Source: a virus. From it: a stretch of DNA of 64,000 bases. Below the pieces are notes generated by a model that was given only the letters and a program-made list of their open reading frames with translations, was not told the origin of the DNA and made no database searches. Each line of letters begins with the position of its first letter. The first letter of the stretch is position 1. A program made the position numbers and the translations under genes. The DNA is taken from IMG/VR virus record IMGVR_UViG_3300042521_003909, positions 19,923-83,922 of that record. The stretch is one strand, 5' to 3'. This document shows, piece by piece, positions 55,562 to 62,899 of this stretch.

Positions 55562-56101
55562 ATGCCAAACTGGTGCATGAATCGTGTTCGTATTCGCGCA
55601 AAGAAGGAAACGCTTGAGGCGATCAAGGCGACCTTGAAGGGCGTTGAGTATTCGCGTCCGTTCAACTTTGAATCAAAGTCGGAGGGTGAACTTGTCGGCA
55701 GCGAGACTTTGTTCTCGTTCCACAACATCGTCCCGCAGCCTGACGAGATTCTTGACCGTGACGATCCTCGTCGCGTGAACAAGTCCATGACGAGCGATCA
55801 ACTCCTTGATGCGCTTGCCAAGAAGGAAGGCGTGATGCCTGACTGGTGGCATTGGCGTGTGAACAACTGGGGTACGAAGTGGAGCGTGGCTGATGTAGAC
55901 TTCGTTGAGAAGAAGGGTTACATCGTCTACGGGTTCGACACGGCATGGTCGCCGCCGGAACCTGTCCTGTGTCGGCTGTCGGAGATGTTCCCCGATGCAA
56001 ACATTCTCCTGTCGTTCTACGAGCCGGGTTGCATTGGTCGTGGATCAGTCACCTACAAGGGTGGTGAGATCGTGAACCAAACAGGGGTTGGTATTGAATA
56101 A
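55562..56101 (+). CDS. Api92-like ferredoxin-fold protein (MPNWC family)
   Basis: 179 residues from the ATG at 55562. MPNWCMNRVRIRAKKETLEAIKATL, then NWGTKWSVADV and YGFDTAWSPPEPVLCRLSEMFPDANILLSFYEPG are hallmarks of the DUF1281/Api92-like family found on phages and mobile elements. Function unknown. Confidence 0.85.
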   Translation: MPNWCMNRVRIRAKKETLEAIKATLKGVEYSRPFNFESKSEGELVGSETLFSFHNIVPQPDEILDRDDPRRVNKSMTSDQLLDALAKKEGVMPDWWHWRVNNWGTKWSVADVDFVEKKGYIVYGFDTAWSPPEPVLCRLSEMFPDANILLSFYEPGCIGRGSVTYKGGEIVNQTGVGIE

Positions 56102-56142
56102 AGACGACGGAAGGGTGGCGGGATGAAACACTCCCGCCGCCC

Positions 56143-56172
56143 GTTTTCCCCCTTCACCGGAGGCTTTGGAGC
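56143..56172 (+). promoter_or_regulatory. T5C5 element, leaderless
   Basis: GTTTTCCCCC plus 20 nt ending GGCTTTGGAGC, then ATG. Confidence 0.65.
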
Positions 56173-56604
56173 ATGAACGACACGAACCGAACTGTCAAGG
56201 TCACGATCACGGACATGAAGATCAAGTCTGCTCCTGAGTGGACGCTTGATGTCACCGTTGATGCTGAGGTTGAATGGGTCAAGGGTGGCATCGGCTCCTA
56301 CGAGTTCTGGGGAGCGCAATGCTGCGACAACAGCGCAGGATGGGAGTGGCAGTCTTGGGGCTTTGATCTCATCGTTGCCAAGCGCATCGACGGATCGCAC
56401 ATCCTGATGGTTTCGCAGCCCATTTACTCTGTTGACAATGCTCGTCGTCTGCTTGAGGATTACGGCATCGACCTGTTCTCTTGGCTGAATGAACTGAACA
56501 ATGAGGCAAACAACACCATTGAGGATGCCATCACCAACGAGGTCGCCAAGTTGGATGACAACCCGTGTGCAATGCCTGAACCGCTATTTCCCGAGGAGGA
56601 CTGA
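56173..56604 (+). CDS. Hypothetical 143-residue protein
   Basis: MNDTNRTVKVTITDMKIKSAPEWTLDVTVDAEVEWVKGGIGSYEFWGAQ, beta-rich start, helical acidic end. Co-transcribed with 56608 (3-nt gap). Confidence 0.55.
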   Translation: MNDTNRTVKVTITDMKIKSAPEWTLDVTVDAEVEWVKGGIGSYEFWGAQCCDNSAGWEWQSWGFDLIVAKRIDGSHILMVSQPIYSVDNARRLLEDYGIDLFSWLNELNNEANNTIEDAITNEVAKLDDNPCAMPEPLFPEED

Positions 56605-56607
56605 AAC

Positions 56608-56808
56608 ATGAACCCGAAGTATCCCGACATCACCGTTGAACTGGTTGGACAGGACGGCAACGCATTCGCCATCTTGGGTCGTGTGCAGCGTGAAATGCGC
56701 CGTGGAGGTGTTCCCCGCACCGACATTGACGCTTTCTTTGCGGAAGCAACGAAGGGCAACTACGACGAACTTCTTGCCACCGTCATTCGATGGGTGAATG
56801 TTGAATAA
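56608..56808 (+). CDS. Conserved small phage protein
   Basis: 66 residues. YPDITVELVGQDGNAFAILGRVQREMRRGGV....IDAFFAEATKGNYDELLATVIRWVNV is a recurrent small family in phages (V.L.G.DGNAF.I.G.V.....R.G......E......GDYD..L......V.V). Function unknown. Confidence 0.75.
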   Translation: MNPKYPDITVELVGQDGNAFAILGRVQREMRRGGVPRTDIDAFFAEATKGNYDELLATVIRWVNVE

Positions 56809-56819
56809 GGCAGCCGCAC

Positions 56820-56849
56820 TTTTTCCCCCTCACCGGGGAAGGTTGGGTC
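56820..56849 (+). promoter_or_regulatory. T5C5 element, leaderless
   Basis: TTTTTCCCCC plus 20 nt ending AGGTTGGGTC, then ATG. Confidence 0.65.
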
Positions 56850-57254
56850 ATGGAGATCAAGAAGGACGCATTCCGGCACTTGATATACGAGCGTATGCAG
56901 CAACTTGTCTCATCTGTTAGCGCAAGCATTGACGCGCTCAACGAACTCCTCCCCATGCTTGAGGGAGATGAGATCGACAAGGATGCAATCTGCTATGAGA
57001 CAGACGAGTTTCGCGCTGTTATGAAGGACGCATCGGGAGGCAAACACATTGCCCTCCTCCTGCATCCAAACGGACAAACAATGCACCGCAGGTTCTACTG
57101 CTGGTATTTCGGGGTAGACAGAAATGTCCACGACAACGGATGGCTCATCCTGACCCACCGACATCCAAGCCTGTTCGCTAGGGGATGCATCATGCGCCCA
57201 AACGACTTCACCAAGAGCATGGCACTGCTCAAGACAATGGAGGACACCAAGTGA
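56850..57254 (+). CDS. Hypothetical 134-residue protein
   Basis: MEIKKDAFRHLIYERMQQLVSSVSAS... helical N-half, then a strand-rich region with several His. GTGA coupling to the next gene. Confidence 0.55.
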   Translation: MEIKKDAFRHLIYERMQQLVSSVSASIDALNELLPMLEGDEIDKDAICYETDEFRAVMKDASGGKHIALLLHPNGQTMHRRFYCWYFGVDRNVHDNGWLILTHRHPSLFARGCIMRPNDFTKSMALLKTMEDTK

Positions 57255-57475
57255 AGATCTATGCAAAGTCTGAAGCATGGGTTGACTGTCTTTGTCCCAA
57301 GTGCGGCAAGCAGATCGCATGGATCAATGATGTTCCGCCACGCGCCTACTGTTGGGGAACTAGCACTAACGAGCATGAGGAAGTAAGTTTTCTCGTCAAG
57401 TTCAACGAAAGTACTGGATCATGGGTTCCAGTTGACGAGATGGTGCATCTCATCAACAAGGCGAAGCACCGTTAG
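57251..57475 (+). CDS. Small zinc-ribbon-like protein
   Basis: 74 residues from GTG. CLCPKCGKQIAWINDVPPRAYCWG has a CxCxxC site. It ends VDEMVHLINKAKHR, reminiscent of the shared tail. Confidence 0.6.
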   Translation: MKIYAKSEAWVDCLCPKCGKQIAWINDVPPRAYCWGTSTNEHEEVSFLVKFNESTGSWVPVDEMVHLINKAKHR

Positions 57476-57486
57476 TCCAGTCGCCC

Positions 57487-57516
57487 TTTTTCCCCTCGCA
57501 CCGGGAGGCTTGCACC
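57487..57516 (+). promoter_or_regulatory. T5C5 element, leaderless GTG
   Basis: TTTTTCCCCT plus 20 nt ending GGCTTGCACC, then GTG as start. Confidence 0.6.
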
Positions 57517-57819
57517 GTGAAGATCAAACACGCACTGGCTGAACTCAAGCGGATGAAGAAGGATTACGGTGAAGATTGCGACATCTTCTACTTCGCCGTT
57601 GCTCCTGACTTGGTGATGGACGCAGGCGAGACATTCAACAAGCACATCTCCGTCTATTGGGCGCAAAGAATCCTCAAGGACATCAGCGTTGAGGAGGAAA
57701 CCGTTGGTCATGTATTTCAGGCGTTTGATCGCATGGTTGACGAGCGCGTGAGCCTGTTCAATCCTGATCCGTTGGAAGAACTACACGACACAGCAAAGGC
57801 AAAGAGGAAGAAGAAATAA
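57517..57819 (+). CDS. Hypothetical protein with DPLEEL tail
   Basis: 100 residues. MKIKHALAELKRMKKDYGEDCDIFYFAV... ends FNPDPLEELHDTAKAKRKKK. TAATG overlap with the next gene, which carries the same type of tail. Confidence 0.6.
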   Translation: MKIKHALAELKRMKKDYGEDCDIFYFAVAPDLVMDAGETFNKHISVYWAQRILKDISVEEETVGHVFQAFDRMVDERVSLFNPDPLEELHDTAKAKRKKK

Positions 57820-58127
57820 TGCCAACCGCAGCAGAACTCATCAAGACCATCGAAATGATGGCAAGTCGCTACCCAACCGGACTAGAGACTCATATGGCGA
57901 TGAGCCTGTGGGTTCCCGACGATGTTGCGTCCATGATTCAGGACAATCTCCTTGATGACAGGAAGTTCAGCGATAACGACATCGCTTGCATCCTTGACGA
58001 CATCTCGCAGCATCATGACGCATCGGTAGGCATCAACTGGAGCGTGATTGAGGCAGCGATCAGCAACTATCAGATTCCCGATCCGCTGGAGCAACTGATA
58101 GATGCCGCAAAGGGGCAGCAGGAATAG
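57819..58127 (+). CDS. Hypothetical protein with DPLEQL tail
   Basis: 102 residues, MPTAAELIKTIEMMASRYPTGLETHM..., ending QIPDPLEQLIDAAKGQQE. Confidence 0.6.
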   Translation: MPTAAELIKTIEMMASRYPTGLETHMAMSLWVPDDVASMIQDNLLDDRKFSDNDIACILDDISQHHDASVGINWSVIEAAISNYQIPDPLEQLIDAAKGQQE

Positions 58128-58138
58128 TCCAGCCGCCC

Positions 58139-58168
58139 TTTTTCCCCCTCTCCCCTTCCCTTTGGGGC
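58139..58168 (+). promoter_or_regulatory. T5C5 promoter-like element
   Basis: TTTTTCCCCC plus 20 nt ending CCCTTTGGGGC, +1 A at 58169, 48-nt leader with GGAGACAGG. Confidence 0.65.
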
Positions 58169-58216
58169 ATCGCCTCCCGGTGTGGGAAGCGGACGCAAAC
58201 GCAAGAGGAGACAGGT

Positions 58217-58636
58217 ATGACGATCACCAAGATCAACCTCGACCCCAAGAGCAGCGGTGCTGCCGCCGTGGTCAAGGAACTGCTCAATCTGCCGCAGGGT
58301 TTCACCTCCGGTCGCATCGAAGTGGCGTTCGACTTCACGGCTGACAAGTCTGCCGATGAGACTTACACGGCTGTGCAGGAACTCTGCCCGTGGACGCTCG
58401 TTGCCGTGCTGATGTCGAAGGTCAACGGTGCAACGCAGCAGGTCGTTATCGACGCCATCCCCGATGTGATGTCGATGTCGGACGCGCAGCGCAAGGTGCT
58501 GCGTGAGTCGCTGAAGGACACCACCACCAAGCGTCTGGAGGAGATGGGCGCGATGGTTCAGAAGGTGCGCTCCGGCAAGACTCGCATCGAAGTGACGGGC
58601 GATGCGATCCTCACGGGGAACCTGCCAATCGCCTAA
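58217..58636 (+). CDS. Hypothetical 139-residue protein
   Basis: MTITKINLDPKSSGAAAVVKELLNLPQGFTSGRIEVAFDFTADKSADETYTAVQELC... Mixed fold, no recognised motif. Followed by a strong hairpin that leads into the next T5C5 element. Confidence 0.6.
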   Translation: MTITKINLDPKSSGAAAVVKELLNLPQGFTSGRIEVAFDFTADKSADETYTAVQELCPWTLVAVLMSKVNGATQQVVIDAIPDVMSMSDAQRKVLRESLKDTTTKRLEEMGAMVQKVRSGKTRIEVTGDAILTGNLPIA

Positions 58637-58647
58637 CACCGCACCGC

Positions 58648-58685
58648 ATGAGGGGAGGGGCGAAAGCCCCTCCCCTTCCCTTTTT
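58648..58685 (+). terminator. Terminator hairpin fused to T5C5 element
   Basis: GAGGGGAGGGGC-gaaa-GCCCCTCCCCTTCCC then TTTTT; the T-run at 58681 is the start of the element. Confidence 0.7.
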
Positions 58686-58710
58686 CCCCCGCAGTCGGAG
58701 TATTTCAGGC
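58681..58710 (+). promoter_or_regulatory. T5C5 element, leaderless
   Basis: TTTTTCCCCC plus 20 nt ending TATTTCAGGC, then ATG. Confidence 0.65.
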
Positions 58711-58818
58711 ATGGACACCCTCATCATCATGCTCATCGGATCGAACATCGCGCTGCTTGGCTACCTGTGCCACAAGGACATGAAGCCCAAGCCCAAGCGG
58801 AAGAAGGCGACCGCATGA
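58711..58818 (+). CDS. Small membrane protein
   Basis: 35 residues: MDTLIIMLIGSNIALLGYLC then a Lys/Pro tail. ATGA overlap with the next gene. Confidence 0.55.
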   Translation: MDTLIIMLIGSNIALLGYLCHKDMKPKPKRKKATA

Positions 58819-58997
58819 GGAAGAAGAAGATCGAAAAGTTTGTCAAGGCTCTCGACAAGTTCGTGGAGAAGTACGGATGCTCCGTTGAAAGGGACAACTA
58901 CGGGCAAATCGTGATCTACACGGGCATGATGACGGACGAGAACGGCAATGTGACCCCTTACGAGGACGCAAATGAACAAGAAGAATCCGTTTCTTGA
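58815..58997 (+). CDS. Hypothetical 60-residue protein
   Basis: MRKKKIEKFVKALDKFVEKYGCSVERDN..., basic start and acidic end. Overlaps the next gene by 26 nt. Confidence 0.5.
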   Translation: MRKKKIEKFVKALDKFVEKYGCSVERDNYGQIVIYTGMMTDENGNVTPYEDANEQEESVS

Positions 58998-59196
58998 GAT
59001 GCTTCACCCCTTGAAGGGCGGAGTGATCTCTGATATCATCGTGGACGACAAAGATCCGTTCGACCCGTACTGCGGGTTCATCGTGACCCGTCCCGAAGCG
59101 GTCTACCAAGTGATCGCACTCCGTGACCCGGAAGGCAACGGAGCAGGCTTCATGGAAGTCATCAAGATTGATGATTGGATGAAGCGGAACAAGTGA
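58972..59196 (+). CDS. Hypothetical 74-residue protein
   Basis: MNKKNPFLEMLHPLKGGVISDIIVDDKDPFDPYCGFIV...; GAGG 6 nt upstream. No family recognised. Confidence 0.55.
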   Translation: MNKKNPFLEMLHPLKGGVISDIIVDDKDPFDPYCGFIVTRPEAVYQVIALRDPEGNGAGFMEVIKIDDWMKRNK

Positions 59197-59245
59197 GTCC
59201 TTTCTGCGAAGGGAGCGTTATCCGAAGTGATGCGCTCCCTTCCTC

Positions 59246-59275
59246 TTTTTCCCCCTCGCGCCGTCCCTTTGGGAT
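59246..59275 (+). promoter_or_regulatory. T5C5 promoter-like element
   Basis: TTTTTCCCCC plus 20 nt ending CCCTTTGGGAT, +1 G, leader with GAAAGGAG. Confidence 0.65.
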
Positions 59276-59290
59276 GACGAAAGGAGAATC

Positions 59291-59542
59291 ATGGCTTACA
59301 AGCAGATTGGTCGCCTGATCGTGGAGCAGGATGATTCGGGTTGGATCGACATTGTGAAGAACTGCCACATCACGAACGAATCGTATTCGGTCAGCGTTCG
59401 CCGCACCGATTACGAGGCGTGGAAGGGTGGCAAGTTGGCGCAACTCGCGTTCCCGTACCTCGCCCCGGAGGATCGTGAGTTCATCATCAGCGGAACTTCC
59501 CCGAAGGGTTGGGAGATCATTTTCGGAGGCGACAATGAGTGA
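59291..59542 (+). CDS. Hypothetical 83-residue protein
   Basis: MAYKQIGRLIVEQDDSGWIDIVKNCHI..., beta-rich. Overlaps the next gene by 8 nt. Confidence 0.55.
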   Translation: MAYKQIGRLIVEQDDSGWIDIVKNCHITNESYSVSVRRTDYEAWKGGKLAQLAFPYLAPEDREFIISGTSPKGWEIIFGGDNE

Positions 59543-59687
59543 CCCATCGCTAGACCCCGCTGATCCCGACAACTACGAGAGCGATGACGGTGACGGCGAG
59601 TGGCTGTATGCCGAGCCGTCTGACGAACCAATGTGGGAACCTAACGAGTTCTACACCGACCCCATGTACGGGGAAGATTCTTTCTGA
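59535..59687 (+). CDS. Small acidic protein
   Basis: 50 residues, extremely acidic (MSDPSLDPADPDNYESDDGDG...), with many Trp/Tyr. Could mimic DNA charge; this is inference only. Confidence 0.5.
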   Translation: MSDPSLDPADPDNYESDDGDGEWLYAEPSDEPMWEPNEFYTDPMYGEDSF

Positions 59688-59735
59688 CTCTTGCGTCCTG
59701 CGGGGCGGGGTGATCCTTTCCCCCGCCCCGCTGCC

Positions 59736-59765
59736 TTTTTCCCCCCACCGTGGTAGACTTTCAGC
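59736..59765 (+). promoter_or_regulatory. T5C5 promoter-like element
   Basis: TTTTTCCCCC plus 20 nt ending GACTTTCAGC, then AGAAAGGAA leader. A GCGGGGCGGGG/CCCCGCCCCGC hairpin precedes. Confidence 0.65.
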
Positions 59766-59779
59766 AGAAAGGAAACGCA

Positions 59780-59968
59780 ATGGCTGAACTCCGCATCACG
59801 ATCAATCTTGACAACGACGCTTTCCGCACCGACGAGTACGGCGAAGTCTCGCGCATTCTTGAGGGACTTTCCCGCAAAGTTCTGCATGGAGACATGGGAA
59901 ACGCCACGATCAAGGACGCCAACGGGAATACCGTTGGATCGTTCACCGTTCAGGATGACGAGGCGTAA
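59780..59968 (+). CDS. Hypothetical 62-residue protein
   Basis: MAELRITINLDNDAFRTDEYGEVSRILEGLSRKV...GNATIKDANGNTVGSFTV; beta-alpha-beta. Similar small proteins (I.LDN.AF........E..RIL) are common in phages; role unknown. Confidence 0.65.
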   Translation: MAELRITINLDNDAFRTDEYGEVSRILEGLSRKVLHGDMGNATIKDANGNTVGSFTVQDDEA

Positions 59969-60019
59969 CGAACCATCTTGCAGGGGAGGGGTTGCATCAC
60001 GAGCGCGCCCCTCCCCACC

Positions 60020-60049
60020 TTTTTCCCCCGCCGCCTTATCCTTTGGGGC
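60020..60049 (+). promoter_or_regulatory. T5C5 promoter-like element
   Basis: TTTTTCCCCC plus 20 nt ending TCCTTTGGGGC, then AACAGAAAGGA. Confidence 0.7.
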
Positions 60050-60065
60050 AACAGAAAGGATCAGA

Positions 60066-60383
60066 ATGCAGCCGAAGTTCGTCAACCTCACCGACAAGCC
60101 CACCGACTACGCCGATGACAACGGTCACGGTCAGCCCACCCACCTCCAGTCGCGTAGCACCGGGCGGTGGATCAAGACCCCCGATGGCTACACTCGCCGC
60201 ACCGATGGCATCATCTCCCACAAGTACCTCAAGAACGAGGACGGGGAGTACGAGTGGTGCGAAGTTCCCTCGTTCGAGGAACTCGACCACATGGTGCATG
60301 ATTGCGTCTGCGAAACGCCGTGGGGCGACATCGTGGAGCCGGATCATCCGAAGTCGTGGCTACGGATCTTGGGTCTGATCTGA
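60066..60383 (+). CDS. Hypothetical 105-residue protein
   Basis: MQPKFVNLTDKPTDYADDNGHGQPTHL..., with YTRRTDGIISHKYLKNEDGEYEW. No family recognised. Confidence 0.55.
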   Translation: MQPKFVNLTDKPTDYADDNGHGQPTHLQSRSTGRWIKTPDGYTRRTDGIISHKYLKNEDGEYEWCEVPSFEELDHMVHDCVCETPWGDIVEPDHPKSWLRILGLI

Positions 60384-60437
60384 AGCCGTACAGTCCCCCG
60401 GATAGGGCGGGAGGGTTGACGAAAGTCCCCTCCCGCC

Positions 60438-60467
60438 TTTTTCCCCTTCCATCGTCGTTTTTGGGGC
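60438..60467 (+). promoter_or_regulatory. T5C5 promoter-like element
   Basis: TTTTTCCCCT plus 20 nt ending GTTTTTGGGGC, then AGAAAGGAA. Confidence 0.7.
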
Positions 60468-60482
60468 AGAAAGGAACGCAAG

Positions 60483-60740
60483 ATGGCTACTCAGAAGATG
60501 GGCGTGGAACTTCAGAGCGCATACGAGCGTCTGCATGACTCGCTTGGTCTGCCGTATGGTTTCTTCCCGATGAAGTTGGAGGAGACTTGGAACGGGCCTC
60601 GTTGGGTGATGACTGACCCAACGGTGGACAATGATCTCTTTCGGGAGATCACGAGTGCCTCGTCTGAGGGGCAGATGTGGTCGAACATCATGTATATGCA
60701 GCGGGGCATCGCGCTGATGTATCGTCACGCTGTCTGCTGA
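60483..60740 (+). CDS. Hypothetical 85-residue protein
   Basis: MATQKMGVELQSAYERLHDSLGLPYGFF..., helical ends, central strand region. No family recognised. Confidence 0.55.
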   Translation: MATQKMGVELQSAYERLHDSLGLPYGFFPMKLEETWNGPRWVMTDPTVDNDLFREITSASSEGQMWSNIMYMQRGIALMYRHAVC

Positions 60741-60756
60741 AACAAGGCAGCCGCCC

Positions 60757-60786
60757 TTTTTCCCCCTCTCCCCGTCCCTTTAGGGT
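60757..60786 (+). promoter_or_regulatory. T5C5 promoter-like element
   Basis: TTTTTCCCCC plus 20 nt ending CCCTTTAGGGT, +1 A, leader with AGAAAGGA. Confidence 0.7.
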
Positions 60787-60816
60787 ACAGCCCCAAAGGG
60801 CAGAAAGGATCGCAAG

Positions 60817-61182
60817 ATGAAGAAGATGCTCGTCGTGAAGATGAACGGTCAGATGGAGGAAGTGGAGAACACGGGTCTGGAGTCCCTTCAGTCCGCCGTG
60901 GGAGGATGGATCGAAGGCATCGACCTGGGCAAGGGTGCGATGATGTACTGCAACGAGGAAGGCAAGTGCAACGGTCTGCCGTGCAATCTTGTCGCCACGC
61001 GCCTCTACGAAGGCGTGTACGGGGCAGGCATCGACATCATCGTGGGCGATGTGTGCATCGTCGGCACGAAGAACCCCGAAACGGGTGAGATCGACGGCGA
61101 GGACTACAGCGTCCCCGCTTGGGTCGTGGAACGGGCAAAGACTGCGGCGGGAATGTTCGCACCACGCTGCGAAGTGCGCTAA
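60817..61182 (+). CDS. DUF3846-like protein
   Basis: 121 residues. VVKMNGQMEEVENTGLESLQSAVGGWIEGIDL....MYCNEEGKCNGLPCNLVATRLY.....GIDIIVGDVCIVG is the pattern I associate with DUF3846 (LQ..VGG.IE.......D......NEEGK...LP.N..AT.L....G..D.I.G...I.G). Common in large phages; role unknown. Confidence 0.78.
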   Translation: MKKMLVVKMNGQMEEVENTGLESLQSAVGGWIEGIDLGKGAMMYCNEEGKCNGLPCNLVATRLYEGVYGAGIDIIVGDVCIVGTKNPETGEIDGEDYSVPAWVVERAKTAAGMFAPRCEVR

Positions 61183-61192
61183 CCCACCGCAC

Positions 61193-61228
61193 CGAATGGG
61201 GGAAGGGGCGAAAGCCCCTCCCCTTTTT
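61193..61228 (+). terminator. Terminator hairpin fused to T5C5 element
   Basis: GGGGGAAGGGGC-gaaa-GCCCCTCCCC runs straight into TTTTT at 61224, the clearest shared terminator/promoter junction. Confidence 0.75.
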
Positions 61229-61253
61229 CCCCCGCACCGCATGGAGTTCAGGC
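61224..61253 (+). promoter_or_regulatory. T5C5 element, leaderless
   Basis: TTTTTCCCCC plus 20 nt ending GGAGTTCAGGC, then ATG. Confidence 0.7.
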
Positions 61254-61439
61254 ATGGACAGCAGGATGCGAAACGGAATCATCGGAGCAGTCGTCACGCT
61301 TTGCGTAGCGTTCGCCGTGTCAGCGGGAGCGATGTGGGTGTTTGGTGTTTGGATGGGATGTAGTCCCGTGATTGTTGCTGGCTTTCTTGGAGTCGGTTAC
61401 GCCTGTAACGGCTACTTCAAGCCACCGAACAAGCGGTAA
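61254..61439 (+). CDS. Small two-helix membrane protein
   Basis: 61 residues; helices GIIGAVVTLCVAFAVSAGAM and VIVAGFLGVGYACNGY. No family recognised. Confidence 0.55.
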   Translation: MDSRMRNGIIGAVVTLCVAFAVSAGAMWVFGVWMGCSPVIVAGFLGVGYACNGYFKPPNKR

Positions 61440-61511
61440 CGCACCGCACCGAAGCACCGCACCCACCGTAACGCATGGGGGAAGAAAGAAGGGGAGAGGA
61501 GTACATCCCTC

Positions 61512-61541
61512 TTTTTCCCCCACAAGGGGCATTTTTGGGGC
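61512..61541 (+). promoter_or_regulatory. T5C5 promoter-like element
   Basis: TTTTTCCCCC plus 20 nt ending ATTTTTGGGGC, then AACAGAAAGGA. Confidence 0.7.
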
Positions 61542-61560
61542 AACAGAAAGGATCAGACGC

Positions 61561-61752
61561 ATGAACGAGGACTACTACAAGAACACCACCGAATCGTGGG
61601 AATGGCAGAAGGCAAAGGAAGCCGACTCCCTCACGCAGGAATGGGTCGCCCGCTGCCAACGGTTGGAAGCGGAGATGAAGCGCATGAAGGAAGACATGAA
61701 GCGGCTACAGATTGAGCGCGACTTGCTCCTCTCCATCGTGAAGGGCAAGTAA
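61561..61752 (+). CDS. Small coiled-coil protein
   Basis: 63 residues; residues 15-60 form a heptad coiled coil (RCQRLEAEMKRMKEDMKRLQ). Confidence 0.55.
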   Translation: MNEDYYKNTTESWEWQKAKEADSLTQEWVARCQRLEAEMKRMKEDMKRLQIERDLLLSIVKGK

Positions 61753-61788
61753 GCACCAATCACGCGCATACATGGCGGCTGGCATCCC

Positions 61789-61818
61789 TTTTTCCCCCGG
61801 AAAGCGTCCTCTTGGGGT
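61789..61818 (+). promoter_or_regulatory. T5C5 promoter-like element
   Basis: TTTTTCCCCC plus 20 nt ending CTCTTGGGGT, +1 G, then AGAAAGGAG. Confidence 0.65.
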
Positions 61819-61838
61819 GCAGAAAGGAGCCAGTCGCC

Positions 61839-61997
61839 ATGAAGTCACAGATTGACATCGCTCGTCGCCTTGCTTGGGAGGCAAGTCGGGACGAGATCGC
61901 AGCAGGTCGTCGCGTTCGCTCCAAGACTTGGGGCAAGAAGTCGCGTGACCCTCGCAAGTCTCGTCGTGAGGGTAAGCGCGAACTCTCGCGTATGTAG
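61839..61997 (+). CDS. Small highly basic protein
   Basis: 52 residues, MKSQIDIARRLAWEASRDEIAAGRRVRSKTWGKKSRDPRKSRREGK..., Arg/Lys-rich; probable nucleic-acid binder. Confidence 0.55.
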   Translation: MKSQIDIARRLAWEASRDEIAAGRRVRSKTWGKKSRDPRKSRREGKRELSRM

Positions 61998-62018
61998 CGC
62001 AAGATACTCCCGCCGCCC

Positions 62019-62048
62019 TTTTTCCCCCTCCCGTCGCCCCTTTGGGTC
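62019..62048 (+). promoter_or_regulatory. T5C5 promoter-like element
   Basis: TTTTTCCCCC plus 20 nt ending CCCTTTGGGTC, +1 A, leader with AGAAAGGA. Confidence 0.7.
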
Positions 62049-62078
62049 AGCCCAACAGGGCAGAAAGGACGCAGCAAG

Positions 62079-62282
62079 ATGAAGCAGAAGCAGCAGGACA
62101 AGCCGTTCGGGTGCGCCGGTGACGGGCGCGAGGTCGAAGCCCGCATCACGGGCAAGGGAGGCAAGTCGTGGACAAGCCTCGACCGCAAGGCAGCAGCGGA
62201 GGGAGATTCCCTCGCCTTCATCGGTCGCCTCTGGCATTGTGTGAAGCACAACTGCCCGACCCCCGAAACCGCCATCGCCTAA
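62079..62282 (+). CDS. Hypothetical 67-residue protein
   Basis: MKQKQQDKPFGCAGDGREVEARITGKGGKSWTSLDRKAAAEGD..., basic, two His and two Cys near the end. Confidence 0.5.
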   Translation: MKQKQQDKPFGCAGDGREVEARITGKGGKSWTSLDRKAAAEGDSLAFIGRLWHCVKHNCPTPETAIA

Positions 62283-62346
62283 CGGTGGCAACCGCCCCGA
62301 AGGGGGAGCCGCAAGGCTCCCCCTTCACCGTTTACTCCCGCCGCCC

Positions 62347-62376
62347 TTTTTCCCCCGCTCATCGTCCCTTTAGGGC
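62347..62376 (+). promoter_or_regulatory. T5C5 promoter-like element
   Basis: TTTTTCCCCC plus 20 nt ending CCCTTTAGGGC, +1 A. A GGGGGAGCC-gcaa-GGCTCCCCC hairpin lies at 62299-62325. Confidence 0.7.
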
Positions 62377-62419
62377 ATCAACCCAAACGCCCCAAACGGG
62401 GCAGATAGGACGCAGCAAG

Positions 62420-62899
62420 ATGGACAAGTCGCAGAAGATCGCAGCCCTCGCCGCCCTCATCAGCAGCAGCCCCGACAAGGCGGAGTTCGCCGCCTCCCTC
62501 ATGGGTGCGCTCGTCAAGGGCAACCCGACCCCGAAGCAGTCGGAGTGGATCGACCGCCTCATCAACGAGGCGCAGAACCCCCTCCCCTCGCTCAACCTGC
62601 ACGGGCTGGTGGAGTCGTTCCGCCTCGCCGCCCTCACGGTGAAGTTCCCGAAGGTCGTGATGTCGGTGGACGGGCAGGATGTCACGCTCTCGTACACCCG
62701 CCCCGACTCCGAGAAGGCGAAGCCCGAGAACAAGGACACCGTGGGCGTGGCATCGGGCAAGTGGGGCGACCCCGCCGCCAAGTGGTACGGGCGCATCGGT
62801 GCGGATGGCGTGTTCAAGCCCGGAAAGGACGCGACCCCCGCCGTGGCGGAAGCCCTCGCCGCCCTTGACCCCAACGCCCTGCCGTGGAAGAAGCGGTAA
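62420..62899 (+). CDS. Hypothetical 159-residue protein
   Basis: MDKSQKIAALAALISSSPDKAEFAASLMGALVKGNPTPKQSEWIDRLIN, helical, then a beta-rich half (MSVDGQDVTLSYTRPDSEKAK...KWYGRIGADGVFKPG). Highly GC-rich with codon bias unlike the left end. Function unknown; similar proteins occur in phages. Confidence 0.6.
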   Translation: MDKSQKIAALAALISSSPDKAEFAASLMGALVKGNPTPKQSEWIDRLINEAQNPLPSLNLHGLVESFRLAALTVKFPKVVMSVDGQDVTLSYTRPDSEKAKPENKDTVGVASGKWGDPAAKWYGRIGADGVFKPGKDATPAVAEALAALDPNALPWKKR

